Under the pieces are notes generated by a model, which saw only the letters and a list, made by a program, of their open reading frames with translations, was not told where the DNA came from and made no database searches. Both the position numbers and the translations under genes were made by a program. Shown here in pieces: positions 1 through 12,258 of a stretch of DNA of 64,000 bases. Numbering within the stretch: the stretch's first letter is position 1; each line of letters begins with the position of its first letter. The stretch is from Galbula dea (taxonomy: Eukaryota > Chordata > Aves > Piciformes > Galbulidae): assembly GCA_013399015.1 (NCBI GenBank), contig VWZX01009118.1, forward strand, positions 114,058 to 178,057. The letters are read 5' to 3'.

Positions 1-305
1 CGGTTGAACATGAGTCAGCAGTGTGCCCAGGTGGCTAAGAAAGCCAATGGCATCCTGGCTTGCATCAGGAATAGTGTGACCAGTAGGAGCAGGGAGGTGA
101 TCTTGCCNAGAATTTCTTTACTGAAAGAGTGGTGAGATATTGGAATAGGCTGCCCAGGGAGGTGGTGGAGTCACCATCCCTGGAGGTTTTTAAGAAGAGG
201 ATAGATGTGTTTCTTCAGGGGATGATTTAGGGATAAGAGTAGTGTAGGGCTATTGGTTGGACTAGATGATCTTGAGGGTCCTTTCCAACTGTAACGATTC
301 TGTGA
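1..305 (+). mobile_element. CR1 LINE 3' portion (window edge, N-joined)
   Basis: The first 107 bases read in frame as the C-terminal part of a CR1 ORF2 reverse transcriptase (NMSQQCAQVAKKANGILAC, then SRSREVIL). After the single N the sequence jumps to the last part of ORF2 (NFFTERVVRYW) and the 3' UTR, ending in gattctgtgattgtgtgattct. The element runs off the left edge, so its 5' end is unknown. The piece expected between REVIL and NFF is missing, so the N hides unassembled sequence. The tail belongs to the same subgroup as the copies at 15988 and 36325. A relic, not a working gene. Confidence 0.9.
108..108. other. Single-N join (collapsed assembly gap)
   Basis: One N sits inside a CR1 copy exactly where several hundred bases of ORF2 should be. 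It is a placeholder for missing sequence of unknown length. Confidence 0.75.
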
Positions 306-1045
306 TTGTGTGATTCTTAACACCATCACAAACTTTTATCTCTATCTAGTTTCTTGCTGCGCAGCATGTTATGTTTTTGAGACTGCAGCTGGGGCATTTT
401 GACAATATGGTTGAGTGGATCAATGAAGTGGAGAGGTCTCACTTCCCTCACCCTCTATGCTCCAGGACATATGTTCCCACTTCTCTGTGTACCAGCTGAG
501 GTCAAAACCCAACAAACTACCTTGACAAAATCTTCTGCCAAGTTGCCAAGGTAAATCAGCTTCATAAGAGGTCCAGCAAGTGCCAAAGATGGTCCAAAGG
601 AGGTAGTGCTCAACAGGACCTCCCCTTTTACAGAAGCATTCAGTAGCTTAACTCAGCCACAAAGTCAAACTCAGTCTTAAAAAGCCAGTCGCCTGGCTGA
701 TCACTATAAAATTAGCTATATGCTACAGTACATATCTCCAAGAGTTTATGAAGAGAGACAAAAGAGATTAGAGAAAATAGTTCAGGCCGTTGAATAGAAT
801 GCATAAATGTATGTATTCTCATGAGGCTTTCTAGGTAAACAAGCTGGTAGCTTTGGTAGATTAGTAAAGAAAAAGTAAAGGCTGCACTTGCAAGGAAAGG
901 AAAACAAAGACTCATTATCTACTTCCCATTAGCAGGCAATGTCTCGCCACCTCCTGGGAAGAGGTGCTCAGTATGTGCAGAGGTTTCTCCAGAAGACAAA
1001 TGCCTTAATAATTATTGCCCCCTACTCTCCTCCTTTCTCTTAGAT
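306..1045. other. Unannotated unique sequence
   Basis: No repeat family, RNA gene or coding pattern recognised. Short open frames here have no protein-like features. Confidence 0.5.
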
Positions 1046-1162
1046 TTTATTGCTAAGCAGATATTATATGGTATGGAATATGCCTTTCATCATCTTGGTT
1101 CAGCTGTTCTGTCTATGACCCCTCCCAACATCTTGCCTACCCCAAGCCTACTGGCCTTTGTT
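1046..1162 (-). mobile_element. Fragment of an avian ERV LTR (U3 block)
   Basis: Read on the minus strand this matches the U3 block shared by the three solo LTRs in the window: a stretch like gaccaaactgaccaaa..tattccatacc followed by a TATA-proximal segment. The plus-strand signature is tatggtatggaatatgcc, then ggttcagctgttctg and cccctcccaacatcttg. Neither LTR end nor a target duplication is visible. It abuts a CR1 on the right, so it is a truncated remnant. Confidence 0.5.
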
Positions 1163-1497
1163 GGGAGGACCTTCTTGCACTCTACAAACACCTGAAACAA
1201 GATAATAAGATAGGACTCAGTCTCTTCTCTAAAGTCACAAGTGATAGGACTAGAAGAAATGGCTTCAGGTTCCCCCAGGGTAGGTTCAGATTACATAATA
1301 GGAGGAATTTCTTCGCTGACAGGGTTTTCAGGCATTAGAACAGGCTACCCAGGGAGGTGGTGGAATCACCATCCCTGGAAGCATTCAAAAAACATGTAGA
1401 TGTGCTTGGGGATACAGTTTAGTGAGGTGGTAGAACTGCGTGGATGGTTGGCTTCTCAGAGATCTTTTCCAATCTTGATTCTGTGATTCTGTGATGT
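1163..1497 (+). mobile_element. CR1 LINE 3' end
   Basis: Degraded end of ORF2 (CTCTACAAACACCTGAAAC, then agtgataggactagaagaaatgg) runs into the 3' UTR motif gggaggtggtggaatcaccatccctgg and the tail gattctgtgattctgtgatg. Several indels break the frame. It begins where the LTR fragment ends. Confidence 0.85.
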
Positions 1498-3147
1498 TGG
1501 AGAGGCAGCCTTGATGCTATGTGAAGACTGTTCAGCAGTAGCCAAAACACTGGTAAGTTAGTAATGCTTTTCCAGCTACAAATACAAAGCACAGCACTAT
1601 GAGGGTTGCTATGGGGAAAGTTAACTCCACCCCAGCCAGACCCAATACACTCATCCGGCCCAACTTCTCCTGAACTTGACAATGCCAAAAAATGTCAAAC
1701 TGCACTCTGCAGAACCCAAGCAAGCTGCCCAATGTACCGAACTACAGGATCTCACTATGTTTTGATGATTAATGCTTGTACAATTTTCCTTATTGAAGAA
1801 AATTATTACACAAGGGCTCCAAGAGGCCTGTGGGAAGTGCATAAACACCAGAAGTGTTTATGTAATTGCTAGTCCTACTTGAGTGCACTTTGCAGATTTC
1901 CATGGTGTTGGACAGAGTCAGGAATGTTACTGGCTGCCTGATTAAAGAAAACAGGGTAGGAATCTAAGAGAACAATGTGAAAAGCTTATCTCCATTGTAC
2001 AGAGTTGGGCTACAGCAACACGTATATTACTTTTCCTTCACAGTCCTGTATTTAGTTTGGCAGTTAAACATGCATATTCTTCAAGCAAAGCTCCCAAAAC
2101 CTTTAGCAGGGTTTATAGACATGGGAGAAAAGCAATAGTGCATAAAGAGAAAAGCACAAGTTGAAGGTTTCCTATGGGTAGTTTGTATTAATCTAAGCAA
2201 GGCATCAACAAAACATTTTATAAACTCACTAACGGTTACCACTAGCATGGGCAACAGCAACTCTGAAGAGGCATCTGAAAGGTGAGATTGTACCCCTTTG
2301 ACTTCTCTTTCCTCCTGTGATTTCCTAAGGAAGTCCCTTCACTTGCATGCACCAGGAAAGCTGTGGAAACACCAGACAGACCTGTCCTGCCAGTGCTGCT
2401 CTACCACTGTAACCACAGTTCTTGAGAGGATCATGGTCTCCCCAGCTCCCATGAAACACTTTTTTCTCACCACAGGCAGCACTTTAACTTCACAAAAGCA
2501 TAATTAAACCTTTCATAGTCTTCACTGATACATCAAAAGCTCCAGTGAGAAAATCCTTTGCACACATGAACCAGATCTGATCACTGCTTGGATCTGCAAT
2601 GAAAATACATGCTGCAGGCATGCAAAATAATAGCTGAATCAGACAATTCCAAAGAGCTGACAGAAGTGTCATGGTTCAGTCTTCAAAAAATCATTTTTGA
2701 GTTACAGTAGATCTGCAATATATCAGTGATCTGTCATCCACAGAATTCTCTACAGATTCACCCTCACAGAGGCAACAACTGGGAGCAGAAGCTGAAAGAA
2801 GCCACTTGATTCATCCAAGCCATCTGCTGTAACAAATAACCATATTGCATAAACCTGTTAATGACCTAATCGAGATCCATTTTAAAAGCAGCTTCTTCTT
2901 TGGCTCTGACTGTTCTTATTGGGAGGCGATCCAGCCTTTAATTGATTTAAAGGAAAGTAATTGTCTTCCAATTTACCACTGAAGTTTATTTTCTATTTTA
3001 TATCTACTTGTTCTTGTGGCTCAGAGAGTTCAAAGAGTTTTTTTTTTCCTCTCTGTCCTTAGTGATACAGCCTCCCCTTCGTGTTCTTTCTTCACTGTAC
3101 AACATGTTATGGAGAGATACAATTTTCTGTCTTAGATAGCAGACAGG
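1498..3147. other. Unannotated unique sequence
   Basis: AT-rich sequence with no recognised repeat, RNA gene or exon. The overlapping short open frames near 1420-1870 look like chance; the lower part overlaps the CR1 tail. Confidence 0.5.
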
Positions 3148-3243
3148 TGGATGGGGCTTTGAAATTTTTGCCTGTGGCAGGGGAGGTTGGAATTTGGTGA
3201 TTTTTAAAGGTCCCTTCCAACCCAACCATTCTATGAGTCTACA
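3148..3243 (+). mobile_element. CR1 3' tail fragment
   Basis: The segment gatggggctttg ... ggcaggggaggttgg ... aaaggtcccttccaaccca followed by ccattctatgagtct is the typical last 100 bases of a CR1. Nothing of ORF2 remains. Confidence 0.8.
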
Positions 3244-3589
3244 ATTTTATTCCTCCTCAGACTTTTTTCTAGGGTAAACACATTATTTTTGAGTAATCTT
3301 CTTGTAAGAAAGGCTACTAGAATAGTAAGAATAGAGCCTTTCTTTGCATCTGCTACAACATTAATTCATGTTTCTTTAATATGAATAAGAAAAACTTCAC
3401 AAATTATTTTATAGGTTCACTAGAACTTTGCCTAACTTCATTAACACTACTGTAACCCTGCTAGAAATAATTCAGCTAATGGCAGGCCTAAACTTCCACG
3501 ACTGTACTTGCCAAAGTAATTTGCCTGTATTTCCAACTAGTGAACTTCTGGCTGAAACAGTAATTTTAGTTATTAGTCCACCCTCAGTC
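3244..3589. other. Unannotated AT-rich sequence
   Basis: No recognisable element. It may include more of the old LINE on its right, too decayed to tell. Confidence 0.4.
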
Positions 3590-4215
3590 CTTGCATTCCA
3601 TTCCATTGAATTTGCATTTTGTACTACTGAATTTCATCCTGTTCACATAACTATAGTTCTCAAGATCACCTAGTTCTTCCCATATTGCTCTTCCATACTG
3701 AGAGTGCACTTTGCGTAACTGGGAAATTTCATCACCATATCACTAGTTTTTGTGTCCAGCTGATTAAAACCAGTATTAAAGACTCAGACCTAATGTATTT
3801 CAAAGCTAACTCTCGTCTACACAACATCTTTCTTTTCATTGCTAGTGTTACTATCAACTGAGGTACAGCCATACAAATCCTTTTCTAAATTCCATTTTTC
3901 AATCCCATAGTTTCCTATACATCAACAAAAGATAAGCTTTACTGAATTTAGATAAGATTTACTGTGCATATATGTAGACAGGTATCAGATTAGTCTAGTT
4001 CAAACTACTTCAGCATTTTGTTCTAGTCTCCTTTTATTTCTGCATTTGTCTTTCAAAGAACTGTTCTAAAATTCTGTATATTTTCTGAACTACTCTGACC
4101 GCTGCATAGCTGCCTGCATCTTTTTTCTTCTAACCTCCCCTTTAACATATATTCTATACACACAGCATTCTTGAGTCATCTCACAATATCCGAGAACCAA
4201 CAGACTTTGTAATTA
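3590..4215 (-). mobile_element. Ancient CR1/L3-like LINE remnant (RT region)
   Basis: On the minus strand this resembles the reverse-transcriptase region of old amniote CR1/L3 LINEs. Recognisable plus-strand pieces in the expected order are gaatttcatcctgttcacat, ctcaagatcacctagttctt, ctttgcgtaactgggaaatttcatc, tttttgtgtccagctgattaaaacc and ccttttctaaattcca. No open frame survives and both ends are uncertain. Judged from pattern memory; an alignment would settle it. Confidence 0.5.
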
Positions 4216-7046
4216 TATGTTCTACTTCCTTATACCACTTCCACACAGCTATGTGGTGAAGATTTTCCATTCCCCAAGATTAGCAGATCACTTGGGAATT
4301 CAACCAATCATTTGTAAAAAGAAATCTTGTATGAAACCGTGAAAAAACCCCCAAAATACCAAGTGATTTAAAACTATATAAATCAATGCTGAAGAAAAGT
4401 TAAACACCTCCTGAAATCCATATGCGTTTATGAGATGAACAATGTTGAAACCCAACTCTGTGTTGCTGTGTGTTAGCAATTTGGGGCACTGTTCTCAGAC
4501 ACATAGGCAGAACGTTTCACATTAGGAGCCTGGCTTTCTATCACTGTGTCTAAAACACCCTTGGTTTTGTGGTTCTCACACCTTTAAAATTAGATTTTGG
4601 TACTGTCTTACAAAGACTGTCTTTAGCTCAGATGTTTGTCTATTCATCATTTCAACTGCTTCAAAAATATTCTGTAGGAAACCTAATTTTTTTAAACCAA
4701 AATATCTGATTTCTGACATACAATGCTGCAAATTATAAACTCTGGTTTGCTTCTTTTCAAGGAATAGCATTCTCGCAAATCCACAAAGTTATACCTTCAC
4801 ATCAATATGAAAATGCCAAGCAAACACACAGACCTATTTTGAGAACAAACTACTGTAGTTTGGCTTTTTTTTTCTGCAGATACTAGTTTCTGAAGAAATA
4901 CAAAGTTTTCAGATGGTTGGTCTGGGTTTGGTTGTCCAACTTCATTTCATAAACCTGGAGAAGATACTTTAAAAGATATTACCTACTTACATAGGTGTAA
5001 CACCAGGTCTAGATGAAAGAAAAATTCCAAATAGTGAAATATCAGATCTAGTTCAAAGCCACAGGGTGTTTCATCATATTAAATAAAATTGACTTGCAGA
5101 CATTCTTTTTAAGTGGACCTGATCCCAGATCTATTTCTTACCAAAGTCTGAAGTGTCTCTTCCAAGATTTTCCTCTGAAGTCTTCCAACTCTGTCTCTTT
5201 TCATTAATCACAAAACCTAGTGGATATTTTCTAACACGCATGTTATTTCTATACTTAAACTGTGGGGAAGGCATAGTATTGAATTTGAAACACTGGGAAT
5301 TACTTTTCTTGAAGCAATGTTGCATTTAAAACTCAAATTCAAGGATCATATAATTTTTTGACAATAACTTGATACAGAAATATTCTACCATCCTATGAAT
5401 TTTACATCTGCAGTAGTTTACCCAAGGCTTAATTTTCTAATGGGAGACTTGCAGCAAGACTCTGTCCCAGCATTCCACACACCCTACTTCTTATTATTCA
5501 GTAATTCCCAAGATATGTGCAGACATGGAGTTCAAGGACAAAAGGAAACATCAAAACATCTAGTACTTTTTGCACATTTGAATTTACTACAACTCATCCA
5601 TTTAACTAAGTAATTTGAGTCATAATAATATGTATGACCAGAAACAGGACAGAATTAACAGTGTGATCTTACCAAGCTCTGTTCTCAAGTATCATCCACT
5701 GATTTCAGAAACTTTCTTTGACTTCTGGCTGAAGTGCAATATTGTGGCTTTTCCCCTGTCTATTGAATAAATATATGTCGTGTCAATTTTTAGCTGATGA
5801 ATTGATTCTTCCTATGGATGCCTATCATAAAGTCCCTCTTTGGACATTATTCTTGACAACTTAAATTAGAGGGACAATTATGCTTACAACTGAAAGAGTA
5901 TTGTTAACTTTTCCGGTTTTAGCTTCTGGCAATCTGTTCCTATGACTTTAACCCCCAGATGAAAAGATTTTAACCATTTTTTATCTGTATACAATTACTA
6001 AATTTTTAAGAAATCTGTTCTTTCTGAATAACAGACGGAGTTTCCTCACATTAAGACATTAACTTCAGCTCCCTGACAAATGCTGCGGATCTCTGCTCCC
6101 TTTTACTTCTTCTGCATTCATAAATGCAGGAAGATACTCTATACATGAGAATACATTTTGTAGTGCTGTACGGACAGATTGTAAATGAAGTTACCCTGTT
6201 TTGGAGGCAAGCTTCTTGAGACCTTATGCTAGCTTACAGCATCCAACTGACAGTACCCAAGTTGTTTGTCCTGTCTGAAGCCTCAGCAGTTCTAAGAATC
6301 AGTGGTACAGACTCCACTCTGAAAACATTACCTTCATTACTCACTACTTGCTATCTACCATTTTGTACCTAACTATACGTAAATGCACTACACAAATTGC
6401 TCTAAGCTATCGTGTCACCCAAACTGCCATATATGATTACCCTCTTCTCATCCTTATTTACCTCCATGACAATTGTTGGCCACTTTACTCAGAAGTGATT
6501 TCATTATGTCTTTCATCGCCAAGAATGAATCAAGCAGAAGTAAATGTAGTGTTGTTCCCTCAAGAGGTCTTCTGGAAACACCTCTACAGAAACACTACTA
6601 CATTTGGAGACCTAGAGTGTGTTTCAATCTGTTTTGAAACACTTACTGTTTCAAACAGATGTCTGAAGAGAAGATTAAGATGTTTTTCAAAGAAAATACA
6701 TTTTCTTGGACATTACATCATTAATGTAACTCAGAACTTCAAGAACCCTTACAAATAATTGGTTTGGGATTTAAAGTGGTCCCTATAGCTAAAGAAGAGC
6801 TTTAAGATTCTTATTCACTTTGGATTTTCTGTGGTTAACAAAAATCAAAATCAGAATCAACAGATGTAATATAAATTTTAGCTATTCCATGTTAGATCCT
6901 GTAACCTATTCTGATACAGCAAAGCCTGATCATGGTGAGAGGAAACAAAGCACCTTGTCTGTATGCTCACTCTCACACTACATTTAATGCCTTCTGCTCG
7001 CTAGATCATCTCCATTTCTTTTGGAAGCTGAGAGGATTAGAGGGTA
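4216..7046. other. Unannotated AT-rich sequence
   Basis: Nothing identifiable. The longest open frame (6348-6758 plus, 136 codons) has no domain-like pattern and a length expected by chance in sequence this AT-rich. The left end may contain more of the ancient LINE. Confidence 0.45.
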
Positions 7047-7893
7047 TCACAGAATCACAGAATGTTAGGAGTAGGAAGGGACCTTGAAAGATCATCTAGT
7101 CCAACTCCCCTGCCACAGCAGGATTCCCTAGACAGGGACACACAGAAGTGCATCCAGACATGTTTTGAATATCTGTAGAGAAGGAGATTCCACATCTCTG
7201 GGCAGTCTGTTCCAGTGCTTTGGCACCCCCAAGGGGAAAAATGTTTTTCTGGTATTCACAGAACCTCCTATGCTTCAGCTTACAACCACTGCCCCTTGTC
7301 TTGTCACTGGGTTTCACTGAGAAGAACCTGAACCCATCCTCCTGACACTCATCCTTCACATACTTAAAAGCATAGATGAGGTCAACCCTTAGTCTCCTCC
7401 ACGCTAAAGAGACCCAGCTCCCTCAGCCTTTCCTCATAAGGAAGATGTTCCACCTCCTTCATCATCTTTGTGGCTCTGTGATGGACTCTTTCCAGCAGTT
7501 CCCTATCCTTCTTCAACTGAGGGGCCCAGAACGGGACACAAGATTCCAGATGCGGCCTCACCAGAATGGAGTAAAGGGGGAGAAGAACCTCTCTTGACCT
7601 ACTAATCACACTCCTTCTAATACACCCTAGAATCCCATTGGCCGTCCTGGCCACAAGAGCACCCTGCTGGCTCGTGGTCATCCTTCCATCCACCAGGACC
7701 CCCAGGTCCCTTTCCCCTTCACTGCTCTCCAACAGCTCAGTCCCCAACCTATACTCATACATGGGGTTGGTCTTTCCCAGGTGCAAAACTCGACACTTGC
7801 CCTTGTTGAATTGCATTAAATTTCTCCTTGCCCAACTCTCCAGATGAATGGCAGCATGACCCTCCGGTGTGTCAGCCACTCCACCCAGTTTAG

Positions 7894-8554
7894 NNNNNNN
7901 NNNNNNNNNNNNNNNNNNNNNNNNNNNNNNNNNNNNNNNNNNNNNNNNNNNNNNNNNNNNNNNNNNNNNNNNNNNNNNNNNNNNNNNNNNNNNNNNNNNN
8001 NNNNNNNNNNNNNNNNNNNNNNNNNNNNNNNNNNNNNNNNNNNNNNNNNNNNNNNNNNNNNNNNNNNNNNNNNNNNNNNNNNNNNNNNNNNNNNNNNNNN
8101 NNNNNNNNNNNNNNNNNNNNNNNNNNNNNNNNNNNNNNNNNNNNNNNNNNNNNNNNNNNNNNNNNNNNNNNNNNNNNNNNNNNNNNNNNNNNNNNNNNNN
8201 NNNNNNNNNNNNNNNNNNNNNNNNNNNNNNNNNNNNNNNNNNNNNNNNNNNNNNNNNNNNNNNNNNNNNNNNNNNNNNNNNNNNNNNNNNNNNNNNNNNN
8301 NNNNNNNNNNNNNNNNNNNNNNNNNNNNNNNNNNNNNNNNNNNNNNNNNNNNNNNNNNNNNNNNNNNNNNNNNNNNNNNNNNNNNNNNNNNNNNNNNNNN
8401 NNNNNNNNNNNNNNNNNNNNNNNNNNNNNNNNNNNNNNNNNNNNNNNNNNNNNNNNNNNNNNNNNNNNNNNNNNNNNNNNNNNNNNNNNNNNNNNNNNNN
8501 NNNNNNNNNNNNNNNNNNNNNNNNNNNNNNNNNNNNNNNNNNNNNNNNNNNNNN
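7894..8554. other. Assembly gap of 661 N
   Basis: The run of N spans what should be the CR1 reverse-transcriptase core. Flanking sequence on both sides is the same CR1 on the same strand. Confidence 0.98.
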
Positions 8555-8824
8555 GCTCCCTTCCTCCATTTTCTACATGTTGGGATGCTCTGACCTTGAG
8601 CTTGGAAGAAGTGGTCCTTGAATGTTAACCAACTCTCTTTGGGCCCTTTAGCTTCTAGTATGGTGTCCTGTGAGATTTCCTCTAGCAATTTCTTGAAAGG
8701 ATCAAAGTTGGCCCTACTGAAATCTAGTGTTTTGATCCTACTTGGTATTCTCTTCCTACCACACAAGATCCTGAACCCTTCCATCTCATGATCACTGCAG
8801 CCAAGGTTGCCCTCAACCTCTACC

Positions 8825-8954
8825 TTTTCACAGAATCACAGAATGTTAGGAGTTGGAAGGGACCTTGGAAGATCATTTAGTCCAACCCCCCTGCCACAGC
8901 AGGATTCCCTAGACCAGGTCACACAGAAGCGTGTCCAGACGGATTTTGAATACC
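8825..8954 (-). mobile_element. CR1 3' tail inserted inside the CR1 endonuclease region
   Basis: About 130 bases of CR1 tail (tcacagaatcacagaatgttaggagttgg to gacggattttgaa on plus) split the endonuclease between GGLV and VEVEGNLGCSDHEM. The host reading resumes cleanly on both sides. The 4-base word tacc occurs at 8821-8824 and 8951-8954 and may be a target duplication, though so short a match could be chance. Confidence 0.85.
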
Positions 8955-9590
8955 AGCCCTCCCTTGTTAGTGAGTATCAGGTCCAGCAGTGCTCCTCTCC
9001 TACTGGGCTCATCCATCGTTTGCATGAAGAAGTTATCATCAATGCACTGGAGAAACCTTCTGTACTGTGAATGTCTGCCTGAGTACGCCTTCCAGCAAAT
9101 ATCTGGGTAGTTAATATCCTGCATAGGAAACAGAGCCTGTGATTGTGAGGCTACTGTCAGCGGCCTGGAGAAAGCCTCATCAGCTTCCTCATCCTGATCA
9201 GGTGGCCTGTAATAAACACCCACAACAGTATCATCCATGCTAGCGTGCTCCTTAATTCGTACTCATAAACTCTCAACTCGCCCCTGGACAGAACTCAATA
9301 CATTCTAGTTGCTCTCTTACCAAAAGAGCAACTCCACCACCTCGCCTTGTTGACCTGTCTTTCCTAAAAAGGACATAGCCATTCATGACCACATTCCAGT
9401 CATGTGAGCTGTCCCACCATGTCTATGGAATTGCCACTAGATCATAACCCCTTGACATCACATGGATTTCTAACTCCTCCTGTTTATTACCCATGCTGCG
9501 TGCATGGGTATACAGGCATTTCAGGGAGCGAGCTGAGCATGGCAATTCTACCCTATGGGGGTGGGCGGCCTTCTGGTCTGTATTAGTACT

Positions 9591-9978
9591 AGTATATAAT
9601 TCTCATACAGAAACATCAGTGTGTATTTGAAACAAAGAAAAACACTCAAGGAGACAGTAAAGATGAAACTCTACTAATACTAAGCCCTTTTAAAAAGCTT
9701 GTGAAAACCCCTTTTTGTATTAAAAAATATGAAATATATCTACATTGAGAAGGAAAGCAACCTTGTCTTGTGAAAATACTTGGTAGAAAATTTTAAGATC
9801 AAACAAAAATCTTCAGGATAGAATGATTTCTCCAGTTGTTGTTCTAAAGAACTAGCACAACAAGATTAGCTCTCAGAGTTGGCCTTTAAGAGTAACCATA
9901 TTATTTTTGAAGAACAATGTAGTTGATTAAATATACATTCTTCAGACCAAATTTATTGTTGTTGACTTATTGTTGTTA
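9591..9978. other. Unannotated AT-rich sequence
   Basis: Nothing recognised between the 5' break of the long CR1 and the next CR1 tail. Confidence 0.5.
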
Positions 9979-10096
9979 GGCTGGATGGGGCTCTGGACAA
10001 CCTGATCTAGTGGAAGGTGTTCCTGCCAGGCAGGGTTGTTGGAACTAGATGATCTTTAAGGTCCCTTCCAACTCTGGCAATTCTATGCTTCTATGA
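9979..10096 (+). mobile_element. CR1 3' tail fragment
   Basis: Well-kept tail: ggctggatggggctctgg, acctgatctagtggaagg, ttggaactagatgatcttta, ggtcccttccaactct and attctatgcttctatga. No ORF2 is left. Confidence 0.92.
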
Positions 10097-12253
10097 CTTC
10101 AGGTCAGTTTTAACAGGGTCAGGCTATTTTTAAGTTCTAGAGATCAACTGAAGATTACGTTAGTTAATAGTTTGCACCTGTAGATCAGTATTATTTTGGT
10201 ATGTCTCCAAGGGTTCTCTGTGTTAGGAATTTTGAACAAACTGCACTTTCCGTGCACCTGCAATGTTCATTTTTTGGTACCATGTTGTGGTTTGCCTTTT
10301 CATGTGCCTTGCCTGTGGAATTCTCCAACTAGTTAAACAAAGAAACAGTCTTTGGTTGACTCTAAAATTAACACAGAGTCTTGTCTATGTATTTTTAACT
10401 TCAGTGGTCTATTTTAGGCAACACAGAAACCAGCTTCAGTGCAAGTCATGTCATTTGATTTCAGTTTATGTTTTACATGGTAAGGTTTTGCTGATGTTTT
10501 GTAAAATGCTCCAGAACGTTTGCATTGGTAGATTCTCTAAGGAAACACATGACTGACTTCTTGAGGCTCTCTTCAGCACAGCGGGGGACCAAGGCCATGG
10601 GAAAAAAGGCAGAGAGGGGCATGCACATCATCTCCCCCACACGGAACACTGCACTCAGCAGGCCAGCAGCTGCAGTAACGGCACCTGCATTGTGTTCTTG
10701 TCCTGAGTACTGGGAAATGCTCACACAGCCTTTGGGTTAGGACAGTAACAAGAGCTAAATCTTAAGCTTATTTGTAGCTTAGCAGGATTGCACCGCCTTA
10801 TTAACATGTCATTCTGTGGACAAGGACACCTGGACCTCAGTTTCACAGTGGACAGAAAATTACCTTCCCACCAAACTAAATGTGGGGAAAGCAGCAGAAC
10901 CAAGGAGTCTGGAGGTAGTTTTGAATCTAACAGTGTTGTATCAAACCACACTAAACTGTTTTTAGTATGGCACTGATTTACAAAAAGGTTTCTTGCTTTA
11001 GCTTAACTCTCACTAATGCCTACGGTAGCAGGCCATGAACTGAATTAGTAAAGAAAAGCAACAAAGTTTAACTAGCTCTATTAAAATTATATAGATAAAA
11101 TAAAAACTAATAAATGGTAACAAACTCATTATTTCATTGATTTAATCTCTCTAATTTTTCCCACGAGGCAGTTTGTATGGGAGTTAATGAGCTGCCAGTC
11201 ACCAGTCATTGGACATTTGCTGCTCAACATTTGAGAAACTGATTAAACAATGTAGGTGTTTATTTCATTCTGGCAGTACAGCAGGATTGAGACTGTTAGA
11301 TACTAAAAAGACCAGACATTTTGAGCAGGGGAGGGGCAGTCATTCTAGTTATACCATTCTGAAGTTATTCTCATAAAACTCGCTATAATATTAGCTTTTT
11401 CGTTATATGGATTAGAACGAAGGAAAATACCCAAAGCATGGTGTGACATATAACACAAAATAGACCCTAGGATTTTACTACGAACAGTTACTCCGGCTGT
11501 AAAACAGAAAAGGTGGTCAGAATGGTTAATAGACATCTACAGTCTTCAAAAGAAATTTATATATATATAGAGAGAGTGTTAGCATAATCTCCAACATACT
11601 TGAAAATTACTGATGTCACTATAAGAAAAAAAAAGAAAAACTCTTCACATTTTGTATTAGAAGAGAATTTTCTCTTAGTCTTTTTTGGTGATGCTGAGCA
11701 GTTAATTTATATGGTATATTTCTATAACTTGACTTTATTTCAGCAGTCTTGCCCAATAAGCTCCAGATTTTCCTACCTTCTCTGTAGCATCATTTCCAGT
11801 ACTCACCTGAACCTGCTATGGTTCCCTTCAAGGAACTAAACCAAATCACTTTTGTTTTTGTAGAGCTATTTTTTAGTTATCTTAGATCCTTGAACAAAGC
11901 ACATGAATATTAATCAAATAACAAGGGAGGAGGTGGAGATGGTTTAAACTCTTATACGATCACACTCAAACACAATCAGTTTAAAGTACCCTTTCTCAAA
12001 CAAACACTAAGAATGATCCCTGTGGAGTTTTCACTCATTTATGATGATGTGGCTAGAAGTTAACATCAAGGTGACAACTTAAAAGCCAATCAAAAACTAG
12101 TTCTTTACACACTGCTGTCAAAGGATTATTAAAATATGTCTAGCTGTTCTTTGCAGCCATTACAATTGGCCCTACTTAGGTCACTGACCTGTTGAACCTA
12201 GTAAGCAGTCTGTTAACAGCAGTCAGCTGAAAAGCAAAACAGAAGAATAGAAA
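10097..12253. other. Unannotated sequence with one GC-richer patch
   Basis: No repeat or gene recognised. A GC-richer patch at about 10550-10740 gives open frames on both strands but no domain I can name. Short AT microsatellite-like bases lie near 11560. Confidence 0.45.
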
Positions 12254-12258
12254 TACAG
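12254..12258. repeat. Target-site duplication, left copy (tacag)
   Basis: Exact 5-base match to 12807-12811 on the other side of the LTR. Confidence 0.88.

Larger units (their letters stand above)
7382..9583 (-). pseudogene. CR1 ORF2 remnant (endonuclease + reverse transcriptase)
   Basis: Family role: ORF2 nicks target DNA with an APE-like endonuclease and copies CR1 RNA by target-primed reverse transcription. Seen on the minus strand from right to left: the endonuclease with a TWWD motif near 9410 preceded by a stop, GGGVALLVREQ, VVGVYYRPPDQDEEADEAF and LLDLILTNKGGLV. Beyond the nested insertion come the catalytic-type GCSDHEM (about 8790) and the linker ESWLTFKDHFFQAQ. The RT core, including the FADD box, falls in the gap: sequence resumes at KLGGVADTPEG (7890). 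Then follow FNKGKCRVLHLGKTNPM, SRSREVLLPLYS and RPHLESCVPFW. Stops and frameshifts make it inactive. Confidence 0.88.
7047..9590 (-). mobile_element. Long 5'-truncated CR1 LINE (CR1-J-like tail), gap and nested insertion
   Basis: The 3' end lies at the left (atcacagaatcacagaatgttagg on plus). Moving right come the 3' UTR, the C-terminal part of ORF2, the 661-N gap, the endonuclease-RT linker, and the endonuclease domain to about 9583. Order and strand fit a single element covering most of ORF2, without ORF1 or the 5' UTR. Another CR1 tail is inserted at 8825-8954. The 3' UTR type (ttaggagttggaagggacctt ... ctgccacagcaggattccctagaccagg) is shared with the copies at 18013, 29112, 35414 and 41945. 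Confidence 0.88.

Noticed and set aside
6348..6758. 136-codon plus-strand open frame
   Set aside because: No domain, AT-driven composition, and a length expected by chance for the window.
7816..8784. Long open frames of 250-395 codons around 7400-8800
   Set aside because: They are long only because runs of N are read as open. The real content at the ends is CR1 ORF2.
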